Assembly (NCBI GenBank): GCA_001579985.1
Contig: LRSR01005394.1
Location: 1 to 38,111 of the forward strand
Reading direction: 5' to 3'
Source of the DNA: Hypsibius dujardini
Lineage: Eukaryota; Tardigrada; Eutardigrada; Parachela; Hypsibiidae
DNA: 38,111 nucleotides
Below the pieces are notes generated by a model, which was given only the letters and a program-made list of their open reading frames with translations, was not told the origin of the DNA and made no database searches. Shown in pieces: positions 21,630 through 32,200 of the stretch (position 1 is its first letter; each line of letters opens with the position of its first letter). The position numbers were made by a program, and so were the translations under genes.

Positions 21630-22625
21630 CTATATAATGAGCAGTCTCCGGCAAGCAATAGTCGGTAGACGCCTGTTGCGCACTCCATTGGGCCTCGCCC
21701 TACTCGGCCAAAAAACACGACTTGCAGATCCAATATTTGCAGGTTTATTTAAGGAGCACGAAACCGAGCACGGAGCCACCATCCTTGCAGGACACAGTTG
21801 ATTGCATCTACTAGGCAGCACACTGATTACAGCTGCTTCTTTTTGCACCCAGTCGGCGCGGTTTACGACGCTTCTTTAATGTATGTTCAGTTTTTTCTTC
21901 TACATCCCATTCGAAGTTGTACTGCAGATTTTCAAAAACAATATTTTTATAAATGCAGTCTGAGGTTTTTGCAGCCACGCCCTATAATCATGCAAGCGAC
22001 GTACTGCTTTTTCTTCGTCCGGCAGGACACCTGCGGACCCTGAGGTTGGCTGCCGCGAAAAATGTCCATAACGCCTAGGAAATTTACAGCATAGCTACTG
22101 CACGGTTGTGCGGAACTGCCAGCAGAATCCAAAGTCCACTTCTGAAAAAATAGTATTTTTTAAATGTGAAAAAAATTCGACTGGGGCAAGCTAATAAAAT
22201 AAATTAGCTATTAATTTTCTACATTTTACCTGGTGTTCGTCGGTGGACATCTCTCGCCAAATATTTTTAGCAACAGTTGAGAGGACATCGGCAACGTTTC
22301 CTAAAACAGCGAGGCAGGACTGGAAACGGCAAACGTGTCGATAGGACTGGCACTCTTCTGGACGAAGGAGGCTTCCTCAATGATAGTAAATGAATCTGAC
22401 TCTTGAGACGCCGCATCCTAGTCCGATTCTGCCACAGTTTCACTGACACTTTTCACTTTAAAGCAGTCGGCCACGGCAGCAGAGGCCAAGCAGGCGGTTT
22501 CATGAAAATCTAAAGCATCGATAACGATCTCATCCAGAGCAGAAAGTCTGGTTCTAGCTGCTTTCTCCCAGTGCAATCGATTTCGGTGTCACAAACAACA
22601 ACGTCTAAAACAGCAGTAATCATTT
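21630..22625 (-). pseudogene. Unidentified minus-strand coding remnant
   Basis: On the minus strand an intron with good borders (about 22,142-22,231; donor after CACCAG, acceptor TTTTTTCAG) separates two open blocks. The first includes an acidic block (ETVAESD, SDSFTIIEEASFVQKSAS) and VADVLSTVAKNIWREMSTDEHQ-like sequence split across frames. The second continues with KWTLDSAGSS. Stops and frame changes occur upstream (about 22,310 and 22,415). The composition is protein-like, but I cannot name the family. SDSFTIIEE resembles an Atg8-interacting motif, though such a short match may be chance. Confidence 0.3.
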
Positions 22626-22771
22626 TATCAATGACCTAGTAGAAGACTGCCGACATATATTAAAATGCCCGCTCATTGAAAAGGCGGACGCACCCATCAC
22701 GAGCAAATGATGCTTTAGCTTAGCCGAAAGATCAGCAACGTAGAAGACCAAGCAGTGCTGAGCCTACTGTT

Positions 22772-22837
22772 CTATACCTCCCATACCTCCTATACCTCTT
22801 ATACCTCCCATATCCCTTATACCGCCCATACCCCCTA
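22772..22837. repeat. 9-bp minisatellite, left part (split by LTR element)
   Basis: Units TACCTCCCA/TACCTCCTA run straight up to the 5' LTR. The array resumes at 30,349 right after the 3' LTR. Confidence 0.93.
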
Positions 22838-23031
22838 TGTCGCGGGTAAAATATTTTTCTTTTGTTCTAGTTTCAAGGCGCGTATTCTGTTCTATTTATT
22901 TTTACGCTAAAGAAGCATTCGGCTTCTTGACATACTGTTAATATATTACTGTATTGTGTGGATACAGTTAGTTCTGGTCTTCGTCTCGTTATAAAAAAGT
23001 TAATGTGAGGTTGACGTGTGTGGGCGCTACA
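22838..23031 (+). repeat. 5' LTR
   Basis: 194 bp, TGTCGCGGG...GGGCGCTACA. It aligns without gaps to the 3' LTR with about 12 substitutions. Confidence 0.95.
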
Positions 23032-23033
23032 AT

Positions 23034-23051
23034 TGGAGGTCGTACCGAAAG
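23034..23051 (+). promoter_or_regulatory. Putative tRNA primer-binding site
   Basis: TGGAGGTCGTACCGAAAG begins two bases after the 5' LTR. TGG pairs with the CCA end of a tRNA. I cannot assign the tRNA. Confidence 0.55.
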
Positions 23052-23180
23052 TTATCTGTAATAACTAGTGGAACTGTGACGGTACGGGAGAGTCTACAAT
23101 TATTTTTTACAGCGAGATTCAGTGAATCCAGAGCTCTTTCAGCTGTAGTTGACGGTAAGTAATTGCAATACGAACCCACA

Positions 23181-24854
23181 ATGGCAGACGGCCAGTCATC
23201 TAGGAGAACGAGGAGTAATCGTAATCTTTCGAATATTACGATTTTTGATATCGCCGAGGAGAGTGATCGACAAATTGCCGAAGCAAATCGAGTATCGAAT
23301 CACCCTGTTGAGCCGGTTGTACCGTTTCAACAGATTGAACCAGAGGGCAGTCCAAAAATCCCACTGAAAATTGCCATCGGAAGTCGAGAACGCTGTACAG
23401 GACTTTGAAAATTCGGAAAACGAGAATTTACAAGAACTCGACAACGTCTTAGAACCTGCACAAGGAAATTTACACGACGAGACAAAAGCTGCTGTAATGG
23501 CTGTTCCTCAAGTACTTGACGCGGCGGGGGTAGCTGCTTTAGTTGTTGGTCCACAGCATAACCTACCGGCAAGACCACAAGGTATCCATGTGAATTTGAA
23601 AGATCTACCGACTTTCAGTGGCCAGCCACACGAGGATGGAGATGAGTATCTCATCTGCTTCGAGCGATACGCAATGTATTACGGCATGACCGATGCGGAT
23701 AAGTTAAAGCACTTTTTCTTGGCGTTCAAAAAGAACGTTCTGAAATGGCATGAGGCAAATAAGGCCATTGCTACTTGGAATGAAATGAAGGCAGACTTTT
23801 TAAAGACGTTTGGCAAATCGAGAGTTGATTACAACTTGGCGGGCGTGGCGGGTAGAATATTCGCCTTGGATGACCCCATAAATTATGTTTTTCAAATGTT
23901 GTCGTATATCGAGGCGACTAGCCCACAAGCAACGGATGCCGAACGTTGCACTCGATTATTCGAAGGTTTGCCAAACACTCTTAAAGCCGCATTTGTGCGA
24001 GATCTGCCGCGGACAGTGAAAACATTCATTAGAATGCGAGATGTGGGACGAGAGTCACAATACAATCAACGAGCAGTCATGAATGTGGGGTACATGTCGA
24101 ATCCATTTGCTGTGACGAATGGATCATTACAGTATCCCAATAGGTCCACCCAAATGTACGATATGAGTGGGCCGGTAGGATATAATGTGCATGCTCCATT
24201 AGTATCAAACGGATTATTGGGCAAAAACACTTTAAGCATCGCGGAAAGATTGCTGCAGCAGTACGGTGTACCATGTAAACCTGGGGTTATTACCCAATCG
24301 TTGCCAATATACCGCAGTTGTCACAAGGACCAACCGCAGCACAAATGGGTGAAATGGTAAAAGAGGTCAATCAGACAGCCGAGCTTGAAAAGCTCAAAGA
24401 ACAGATTACGCGGTTATCTCTCTTAGTTAGTCAGCAAATGGCCCATTATGACCGCAGAGACGGGCCTTATCGACAGAATAATTATCACACACTACCGCCT
24501 AATGGATCCACAACGCAGGATGGGCGGCAGCGATGTTACGAATGCGGACAGACAGGGCATATAACAAGGGCGTGTATGTCTCGAACAAATCAGCTGAACA
24601 CGAGACAAAATTTTGATCGTACTAGAGGTGGTCCGCCACAGAGACCAAATTACACTGTACAAGGTAATGCGTATCGAAGTAGTCAACCACAAACATATGA
24701 AACAGTGCAATACGAAGCAGTACGGGGCAACATACCACCTCACACATATACGGCAGCAGTGACTAACGGAGCTCAAACCGTAAACGGTACCCAGCAAACC
24801 CAACAAATGGGAGGGCAATTTACTAATAATTTTAACTCACACCGTGCAGTTTAA
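23181..24854 (+). pseudogene. Gag (capsid and CCHC nucleocapsid), frame-broken
   Basis: The frame starts MADGQSSRRTRSNRN at 23,181, slips near 23,380, runs through a retrotransposon capsid-like region (DLPTFSGQPHEDGDEYLICF at about 23,600-23,660; later FEGLPNTLKAAFVRDLP) to 24,360, then slips near 24,320-24,350 into a frame with a coiled-coil-like stretch and a single zinc knuckle CYECGQTGHITRAC (about 24,535-24,576), ending at 24,854. The C-terminus is Gln/Asn/Thr-rich. The two slips need opposite or repeated frameshifts and look like decay rather than programmed events. Confidence 0.85.
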
Positions 24855-24869
24855 GGGCGAGCTGTAGTA

Positions 24870-27083
24870 CGGAGTTAAAGCCCATCGAAGTCGTTGGTTT
24901 TACTGGGGCGGTCACACGTCAGGTACTATTGAATGACGAAGTGGTGACCGCAGTAATAGACAGTGGTAGTGGAATAAGCTGTGTATCTCAGTCTTGTTCA
25001 GAAAGTCGTGGTATGAAGACTGAAAAATGGGAAAGGCCTAGTGTTAGTGTTCTTTCGGGAGATACAATAGTTATTGAAGAGGCCACTAAAGTGGACGTTG
25101 AATTGGCAGGATTAAAGCTGCGTGGGACCTGTGCCGTAGTGAAGGATTTTGGCTTTGAATTGTTGTTGGGGGTGGATTTTTTAAAAAATACCCCGTTATT
25201 GTTGGACTTTCAAAACAATTTTTCTTATCAATCCTAAGGAAGATACCGTGTGGGAAGCAATAAATTTTGCAGTGAGTCCACAGGTGAATTTTATGACGAA
25301 TAAAAGTGGCGAAGTGAAAATTGAAACGGAGGAGGGCACGCCCACTTGCGACAAAACGCCGGCCCAATCGGAATTATTAGTGGAGAACGAGTGTATTTTT
25401 GAATCGGCGGAGTTGAACGGGGGACAGGAATCAGACGAATTGGAGGATAAAGAAGAGATGTTGCTTCCTAGTGTGGCAAACGTGGATAAACTTTGGGTTC
25501 CAGGTGAGATGGGATGCAGTATTGTTAAAGGAGAAATACCTATGGGTAGTCAGCTTACGGAGGAACAAAAAGACGAGATGGTGCGGGTATGCCTACAGAA
25601 CGAAGGAGCGCTCCCTACCAGAACAAACCGTCTTGGTCATTGTACTATCGAAAAACACCATATCGAAACGGGAGATGGCAGACCGTTTAAGCAGCCATTG
25701 CGAATCTTCAGTCCGGCACAGCAACTTGAAATAGACAAACAAGTGCAGGAAATGTTAAAAATGGGAGTGATTTCACCTTCTAATGGTGAATGGACGAGCA
25801 ACTGTGTTGTGGTCCCCAAAGAGGATGAAACAGAACGCATAGCGATTGATTTTCGTCCCCTTAATACATCTATTCGAAAGATATGTATCCAACAGGAAAT
25901 GTTAAAGTATTGCTTGATTCAATGCATGGTAGTAAGTTTTTCACAACTCTAAATTTGTATTGCGGATACTTTAATATTGAAATAGGAGAAGAGGACAAAG
26001 ACAAAACCGCTTTTATTATTCCTGGCAGTCCTGGTGGTATGTATCGCTTTGAACGTATGCTTTTTGGCTTATGCAATGCTCCAGCTACATTCGTAAGAGT
26101 TATCGACCAAGTTTTCAAGGACATTAAGGGAACGTTTGTTCTCCCATTCATTGACAATTTCATTATTTATTCCGAAACGTGGAAACTACACATGATTCAC
26201 TTGGACGTAGTACTGAACAGGCTAGCCAAATATGGTTTAAAAATTAAATTAAAGAAATGCAAAATATGGTGCGAATCTGTAAAAGTTTTAGGTCATCAGG
26301 TGTCAGCACTTGGAATTGCCCCTAATAATAGTAAAGTTTATGCTGTGCAAAACTTTCCAATTCCGGTAACTCTAAAAACTGTTTGCTGTTTTTTGGGCAT
26401 GACAAGTTATCACAGAAGGTACATATATGATTACGCTACCATCGCCGGACCCCTGACAGCGCTGACCCGTAAGGATATGCCTTTTATTTGGCGGCCAGCA
26501 CAGCAATCCTCTTTCGAAACTCTCAAAACAAAGCTCACAACTGCACCCATTCTTGCACATTACGACTCAAAACGACCGGTCGAACTGGCTACAGATGCAA
26601 GTGCAGACGGATTGGCTGCGGTTTGTACTCAAAGAGACGGTGAACACGAACGAGTCATTGCATTTGCTGCCAAAGCAACAAACAAATGCCTAAGAAATTA
26701 TGGAGTTACTGAATTGAAACTGTTAGTTGTTGTGTCTGGGATTGAAAAATTTCATTATTATGTATCTAGTCTTCCGTTTAAATTGTATACTGATCATATG
26801 GCCATTGCCACACTGTTAAAAAAAACCAACAAGCCGTTTGGCACGATGGGTTCTGCGGGTAAATCCCTATGACTTCAAGATTATATATAAGCCGGGCCGG
26901 CTTAATGTTGTGGCCGATGCATTGTCAAGATACCCTGCAAATGGACCCTCCGAGAATAGCATGAAAATTCCTTGTATGATTAATGTCAGTATGGATGTAG
27001 AGACGCATCAACAGAATGACTCATTTTGTAAACCCTTAATCGACATTTTGAAGTCACAATTTACCGACAGTCGGCAGAGGTAA
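24870..27083 (+). pseudogene. Pol: protease, reverse transcriptase and RNase H, broken
   Basis: The protease carries the catalytic triad-type motif VIDSGSG (about 24,953) and ELLLGVDFL before a stop at 25,237. RT begins after 25,248 (GVISPSNGEWTSNCVVVPK), slips near 25,885, and continues with AFIIPGSPGGMYRFERMLFG and LCNAPATF. The catalytic core is altered: the LDL position reads LNL (Asn at about 25,952) and YxDD reads FIDN (Asn at about 26,156). RNase H keeps its acidic residues (ATDAS, ELKLL, YTDH). Another frameshift lies near 26,850 before the VVADALSRYP linker, and a stop falls at 27,083. The protein cannot be functional as read. Confidence 0.9.
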
Positions 27084-28458
27084 AAAGCACTATTTTATAT
27101 TCTGAAAAATAAAATACTATATCGGAAGGTTGTCAGGGATGGAAAAATTGTTCATTTATTGGTCATTTCCAAGTCATTAGTAAAAACGGTTTTGCAGGAG
27201 GCACACGACTCGTTATGTGGGGGCACATGGCGGTCTCCCGCACATACGCTCGGATCCACGACAGGTACTATGTACCAGGTGGCATTGAACATGTCGCATG
27301 ATAGGTGGCTAGCTGTGAGACATGTCAGCATAAAAATAATCCTATTCAGAAGCCAGGGGGTTTTTTACAATTTTTGCAAGTTAAAGGACCCTTTGTAAGG
27401 GTGCATTTTGACTTCCGCGGTCTATTTTTGAAAACGCAAAGGCGAAACCAGTACATTCTGCTGGGGGTGCGTCCATTCACTAAATTCGTAATGGCAAAAC
27501 CCGTGCCAGCAGCAACTGCATTTGCCGCAGCACAATTTGTAGTCAATCAAGTTATCTTACAGCATGGAATGATGGAACAATGCCTCACCGACAGGGGTAA
27601 CCATTTTAAAAACCGACTTATGGAAGAAGTGTTTCAACTGTTGGGGTAAAGCATCTTTTCACATCCGCCTACCATCCACAGACGGATGGAATGGCCGAAC
27701 GCAGTTTGAAAAGCTGTGTAAATGGTTTGTCTCATTACACATCCGACCACGGTAAAGATTGGGATTTGTTTTTACCGTATGTTATATGGGCAATGAATAC
27801 AGCCAAATCAGAAACAACCGGCTATAGCCCTTTTGAATTTGTCTATGGCCGATCTCCGGCCCAACTCTTAGATATTGCTCTTCAATATGATGGTTTAGAA
27901 TCCATTGAAAATCCAACGAAATATGTCCAACATATTCAGAGATGGCTTGAGCAGGCGAGGCAAGTTGCTTTAAAGAAAGTTAACCATACACGCGATAAGG
28001 AAGCGAATCGTTGTAATGACAAACGCTCAATAATTGAATTCAAGGTAGGTGATCTTGTACTTGAATGGGCACCGGTGACAGCAATCGGAATGGTATCTAA
28101 AATGACGCGGAAATGGAAGGGACCGATGAGAGTAGTCGAACAGACCAGTCCGGTCAATTACATGATTGAAAGATTAAATGGTAGGCGTAAGCCATACATA
28201 GTACACGTCGAAAGACTTAAGTTGTTTTATGAAAGAGAGGCAGAAGAGTTATATCCTCTAGCTATTTTAGAGAAAGGCGTACCAGGTAGAGAGGTACAAA
28301 ACACGATTGACCACGAGCCTCATAATGAGTCGGAATCACACGAAGAGTTTGATAACGAAGATTTTAACGCTAGTCCGACTGCTTCGCGACCGAAAAGGAT
28401 CATCCGTCCACCCGACCGTCCTATTAACGCAGGTGTGCTGCCTTATAAGCTCGACTAA
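27084..28458 (+). pseudogene. Pol: integrase, broken
   Basis: It follows RNase H after an in-frame stop. The zinc-binding region is split by frameshifts (HDSLCGG near 27,205; CETCQHKN near 27,310). The catalytic core shows Asp in HFDFRG, Asp in LTDRGNHF and Glu in MAERS. A frame change lies at about 27,648 before HPQTDGMAERS. The C-terminal part (27,691-28,458) is open: GYSPFEFVYGRSP, then VGDLVLEWAP...KWKGPMRVVEQ, the usual integrase C-terminal barrel, and an acidic tail. No chromodomain was seen. Confidence 0.88.
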
Positions 28459-28495
28459 AATCTGCCTACTATTGGATATACAGTGTATATACACA

Positions 28496-28747
28496 ATGTC
28501 TGTTGTCGAATCGGACGCTACAAAGTGTGGCGATTTGATGAATGGCCGCCTAGATTACGACATGCTGTCCCCGACTGTGTCGGATTTATTGGAGATAATG
28601 GTAAATGACGCTGAGCGCGAGAGTTTGGAGGAGAAAGGCTTGAATGCTCTTTTAGTATGGGGTGATGAGTACGAAAAGCTCCAGGAGACGAAGAAAGCGG
28701 AAAATATTGAGAAGTTTTTCTCTCGCAAGTGTGTGTGGAGAAATTAA
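28496..28747 (+). CDS. Accessory ORF A of the LTR element
   Basis: An 83-codon frame starts at ATG 28,496, 37 bp after the integrase stop. It is acidic and helical (SDLLEIMVNDAERESLEEKG), with no known domain recognised. Its end overlaps the next frame (offset +1), and the pair may once have been a single protein with a frameshift near 28,735. Confidence 0.45.
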   Translation: MSVVESDATKCGDLMNGRLDYDMLSPTVSDLLEIMVNDAERESLEEKGLNALLVWGDEYEKLQETKKAENIEKFFSRKCVWRN

Positions 28748-29102
28748 CAATGACACGACACCGATTGAACAGATCATTCCGCATGATATGCCGCATACGG
28801 AAATTGAGTGCTTAATGGTACGAGAAGCTCCTTACCAAAGCTTGGCCAAATGTCTGCACCATTGTATCGGGATGGAAATCAGACTACCGCAAAACAAACA
28901 TGCAATCATGGCCTGCCGCATGCATTTAAAGATGTTGATCAAACATCAGGTGTGCCCCTGCGGAGTCGCAGCGGTTAAGACGCCGCAGAAAGGATGGATG
29001 CATTGTGCATTATTTCACCGTTGGCATGACCACTGTGCGAGTCACTGCCCCCATAGTATGAATATAAGTGGAGAACAGGCGGACGGAAGCGGTGATTCTT
29101 AA
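28662..29102 (+). CDS. Accessory Cys/His-rich ORF B of the LTR element
   Basis: An open frame to 29,102. From about 28,735 it is rich in Cys and His with regular spacing (C-x-C in VCPCG, then MHCALFHRWHDHCASHCPH), which suggests a zinc-binding module. It sits where env lies in some retroelements, but it has no signal peptide or membrane segment. I do not recognise the family. It may be an element-encoded accessory protein or captured host sequence. Confidence 0.45.
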   Translation: MMSTKSSRRRRKRKILRSFSLASVCGEINNDTTPIEQIIPHDMPHTEIECLMVREAPYQSLAKCLHHCIGMEIRLPQNKHAIMACRMHLKMLIKHQVCPCGVAAVKTPQKGWMHCALFHRWHDHCASHCPHSMNISGEQADGSGDS

Positions 29103-29198
29103 TAGCAAGGAGCTCCATTTAATCCAACCCCATTTTATTTCTATCGATATGGAATTTCGGATATCCGAGTAAGCAGCCATTGTGAAGGAGTTAAAAAT

Positions 29199-29534
29199 AT
29201 GGTAACTTTAAAGGACTATGTTCGGGTAATACATCCCCACACAGTCTTATTAACTGAGGCCTACACTAAGGTTGACAAAATCATCCAGTCTAACGGAATA
29301 CTGGCCACTTTGAGTGGGTTGGCTGACTCAGTATGCAAGCAGTGTGCGCCGGTAATAAATTACGCGACCATGGGCGTGGCCTTCCAAGCTGCGGTTCCGA
29401 CGGAGGAGCTGTTCTCTATCAAAAAGGGTGTTTCAACAGGATGCCCCTGCGCAGAATTTACGGCAGATGCACGCACTCCGTCAAACAGTCAGCAAATGGT
29501 TTTGCATCGGGTGGCACTGGGAGGCCAATCTTAA
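29199..29534 (+). CDS. Accessory ORF C of the LTR element
   Basis: A 111-codon frame starting MVTLKDYVRVIHPHTVLL, with a few Cys (CKQC, CPC) and no recognised domain. It is preceded by a short non-coding gap after ORF B. It could be a further exon or part of one larger broken reading frame. Confidence 0.35.
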   Translation: MVTLKDYVRVIHPHTVLLTEAYTKVDKIIQSNGILATLSGLADSVCKQCAPVINYATMGVAFQAAVPTEELFSIKKGVSTGCPCAEFTADARTPSNSQQMVLHRVALGGQS

Positions 29535-29752
29535 CTAACTACTCTCTTAACTAACAAGGAAAGCCCGTGCAATTTCGCGTTCAGAAGTGTTCCTTTTTGA
29601 TGAAAATCGATAGATGACATATTACTCTATTTGTTGATACCGAATCTGAATGCGGAAACTCTGAATTGACCGAGCAAAATGTCGACATTTTTAACTCCTC
29701 CCCGAAATGAATTCTCAATAAGATCCTGCCAATTGATTGATCGATACGGTGC

Positions 29753-30016
29753 TTGAATAATTGTCTTAGCCAATCAATGACTAAATTCAGTGGTACGTAC
29801 GAAGTCAATCAAAATCCGACGGTCCATTATAACACCACTTCAGCCATTCAACCGGAGTTTCCCATGATGCCATCTCGTCCTACTTCCGCTGTGTACCCGG
29901 AACTACCTTTGCCATCAACCACTTCTCCACCCTTCGCACCTCCATACCCCGACGGAGGAGTCCAACTCCTACTTCACCCTCAAGCTAGTTTGCGTACGAT
30001 CAATCACACTGCGTAA
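29753..30016 (+). CDS. Proline-rich frame before the 3' LTR
   Basis: An 87-codon frame rich in Pro, Ser and Thr (SPPFAPPYPDGG). The true N-terminus may begin after an acceptor-like AAATTCAG at about 29,785-29,792. No domain recognised; a chance frame remains possible. Confidence 0.3.
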   Translation: MNNCLSQSMTKFSGTYEVNQNPTVHYNTTSAIQPEFPMMPSRPTSAVYPELPLPSTTSPPFAPPYPDGGVQLLLHPQASLRTINHTA

Positions 30017-30154
30017 TGTCCCATCCCCAACTTTCTTTTCATCATTTTTTATCGATTATGGTATTTACAAAAAAATTTATAAAATTAAAAAAAAAATTGT
30101 TTACTGTTGCTTTATAAATATTGAGGAGGATATTTTGAGTCGAGCTGGGTAATT

Positions 30155-30348
30155 TGTCACGGGTAATATATTTTTCTTTTGTTCTAGTTTCAAGGCGCGT
30201 ATTCTGTTCTATTTATTTTTACGCTAAAGAAGCCTTCGGCTTTTTGACATACTGTATATATCTTACTGTATTGTGTCTATACAGTTAGTTCTGGTCTTCG
30301 TCTCGTTATAATAAAATTATTGTGAGGTTGACGTGTGTGGGCGCTACA
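30155..30348 (+). repeat. 3' LTR
   Basis: 194 bp, TGTCACGGG...GGGCGCTACA, matched to the 5' LTR. A short purine run GAGGAGGA at 30,123-30,130 is the only polypurine-like candidate, and it lies 25 bp upstream rather than adjacent. Confidence 0.95.
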
Positions 30349-30475
30349 CCTATACCTCCTATACCTCCCATACCTCCCATACCTCCCATACTTCCCATAC
30401 CTTCTATACCTCCTATACCTCCTCTACTTTCCATACCTCTTAAAACTCTTATAACTCCTATTCTTCGTATAACTC
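30349..30475. repeat. 9-bp minisatellite, right part
   Basis: TACCTCCCA/TACCTCCTA units continue from the array that precedes the 5' LTR and decay towards 30,475. A C10 run follows at 30,487-30,496. Confidence 0.93.
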
Positions 30476-30779
30476 CAACCTATACACCCCCCCCCCACCT
30501 GTACTGTACGCTCCCGACTTTAAGGGTCGATTTTAGGTCCGACCCAAAAACACGTTCCGTCCCTCGCTTGGTTGTTTACTCAGATTCACTTGAACTCTAT
30601 TTACTTCAAAATTATGAAATCGAAATCAACAATCAACGGCAATTTAGCTTTCAAATACACGCGTGGCCATAATTTTTAGTGGTTCATTTTAAGCCGATCT
30701 GTTACTGCCGCACATGAAATTGGGGTGGTGAAGTTTGAGACAACAGCAAGCAATCCTGCCACTTGTTTGAAAAAGTATT

Positions 30780-32200
30780 CAATGAATCGATCAAATAATT
30801 ACGTTTATTGGACCGATCTAGCAGTGCACCGACTAGTCAATCAGCAATCAATCGCAATTGTCTGCCTTAAATTTCACCTGTTCCGTAATTTTTTTCTTCA
30901 AGCATTCGAATTTCGGCATTTTGTACACAGGATAACGATCAATGAACAAATACTTCGTGTCCTCCCCTTTTGGAAAGAAAACGTCGAGGTATTCTTTGTG
31001 CAGTTGCTGCGTCCACCAGCCAGACCGGGAACTTTTCACAATGACATTTCAAGGTGTCTGCAACTCGTTGAAGACTTTTTCAGACAACACACCGGTCATC
31101 TTATCGGTTGCTTCAAACACGACTATTGCTGGAAATTTCGTCCCATCAGCTTGGCAAGTGAGGGAAACGGTGAATGTGACTTTCGCACCGGGAGAATTCC
31201 GCACTTTGTACTGAAATTGTTAAATTGATTGATGGATGAGTTCCATTGAGATTATGCAGGGTTACGGTTGATTGATTGTTGATTGAAGATTGATATTAGT
31301 ACCTCTTTTGCCCCTTTTCTGGTCAAGCCTCGCGTGTAGGAATCGACAAAATGCATGCAGGTCTGGTCAAAATTGCGGATCAGATTCAAAGGTGTCCGGC
31401 GAAAACGGATCTTTTGGACTTTTTCGTAAAATTCTTCTTGGTTTTCTTGGCGAAAAGCCACAATCAACCAATCAAGCGATGCTTCTTAGACAATTTAAAA
31501 GAATTTAGTTTTTCAATATTCAATGAATTTAGCAACCGAATTCACTAACCAGATCTTTTTCGGAAAACTCAGTTCTCACAGTCGTGTGAGTCACCATTCT
31601 TAGTGAAATCCCGTCATCTGCTTGCTGAAGCACCCAGTTAGCGGCTTCACTTTCAATTTCAGAGTACATAATGCTTCGAGTGACTTTTCGCGGCGGGGAT
31701 GGTCCATTTCTACGTTGAATAAAAATAGTTCGCGGCAATTTTTTTCAGTACTGCTTATCAGGCCAATCAAGCGCCTGAAATAACGCTGTGAACCAATCCA
31801 ATCAAAACTTGAATCAACTGCAGTCAACAACAGTAAATCAGGCAATCAATAGAAGCTCTAATATTCAGCCAATCAGGTCAATCAAGCACCTGCAACTAGG
31901 TCTTAATATAATAGAGTTAATACATCAATCAAGCACAGCCTGAAATAATAACTTACTTGAGCCAGCGCTGCAAACAGGATTTTGGAACGTGCTCCTGTTG
32001 CGCAAACTTTGCGATAGAAACACTGTTTTCTCGGTATTGCTGGAGAATCTGATTGATTTTGCGTGGTGACTGAATAATGCGCGGCATTTTTTTAAACCAA
32101 ACGAAACAAACAATAAATTGACCGAAGTGGAAGAGCGATAATATTTTTATTCGCAAATGCCGTTCAATCATCATTTCAATCAAGCAAGGTAGCATAGCCT
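30780..32200 (-). pseudogene. Pogo/Tigger-like DDE transposase remnant (copy 2)
   Basis: On the minus strand, exon 1 (about 32,074 down to 31,950) encodes MPRIIQSPRKINQILQQYRE with a helix-turn-helix (SIAKFAQQEHVPKSCLQRW). A later exon (about 31,720-31,550) has YSEIESEAANWVLQ. Exon 31,303-31,445 holds NFDQTCMHFVD, a candidate first catalytic Asp, and GAKE. A phase-0 intron at 31,211-31,302 matches the one in copy 1. The next exon gives LTCQADGTKFPAIVVFE and YLFIDRYPVYK. The SNGWV DNA-binding exon of copy 1 is missing, a frameshift lies near 31,060, and no third-acid QPLDVG block follows, so the copy is truncated. Introns and flanks carry many TGATTG words. Confidence 0.82.

Larger units (their letters stand above)
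22838..30348 (+). mobile_element. Ty3/gypsy-type LTR retrotransposon, complete but decayed
   Basis: A 7.5-kb element bounded by two 194-bp LTRs that begin TGT and end ACA, flanked by a 4-bp duplication CCTA (22,834-22,837 and 30,349-30,352). Internal order is primer-binding site, Gag with a CCHC knuckle, protease, reverse transcriptase, RNase H, integrase, then a 1.7-kb region with further frames. Protease, RT, RNase H, integrase is the Ty3/gypsy order. The LTRs differ at about 12 of 194 positions by my count, so the insertion is not recent. Gag and Pol are broken by several frameshifts and stops. No envelope-like protein with signal peptide and membrane anchor is visible. Confidence 0.95.

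Noticed and set aside
28496-30016. Envelope gene of the LTR element
   Set aside because: No signal peptide, cleavage site or membrane anchor is visible in any frame here.
30322-30672. Frame encoding Ile-Pro-Pro repeats
   Set aside because: It is a by-product of the 9-bp minisatellite and begins inside the 3' LTR. The same applies to the minus-strand frame at 21,253-21,435.
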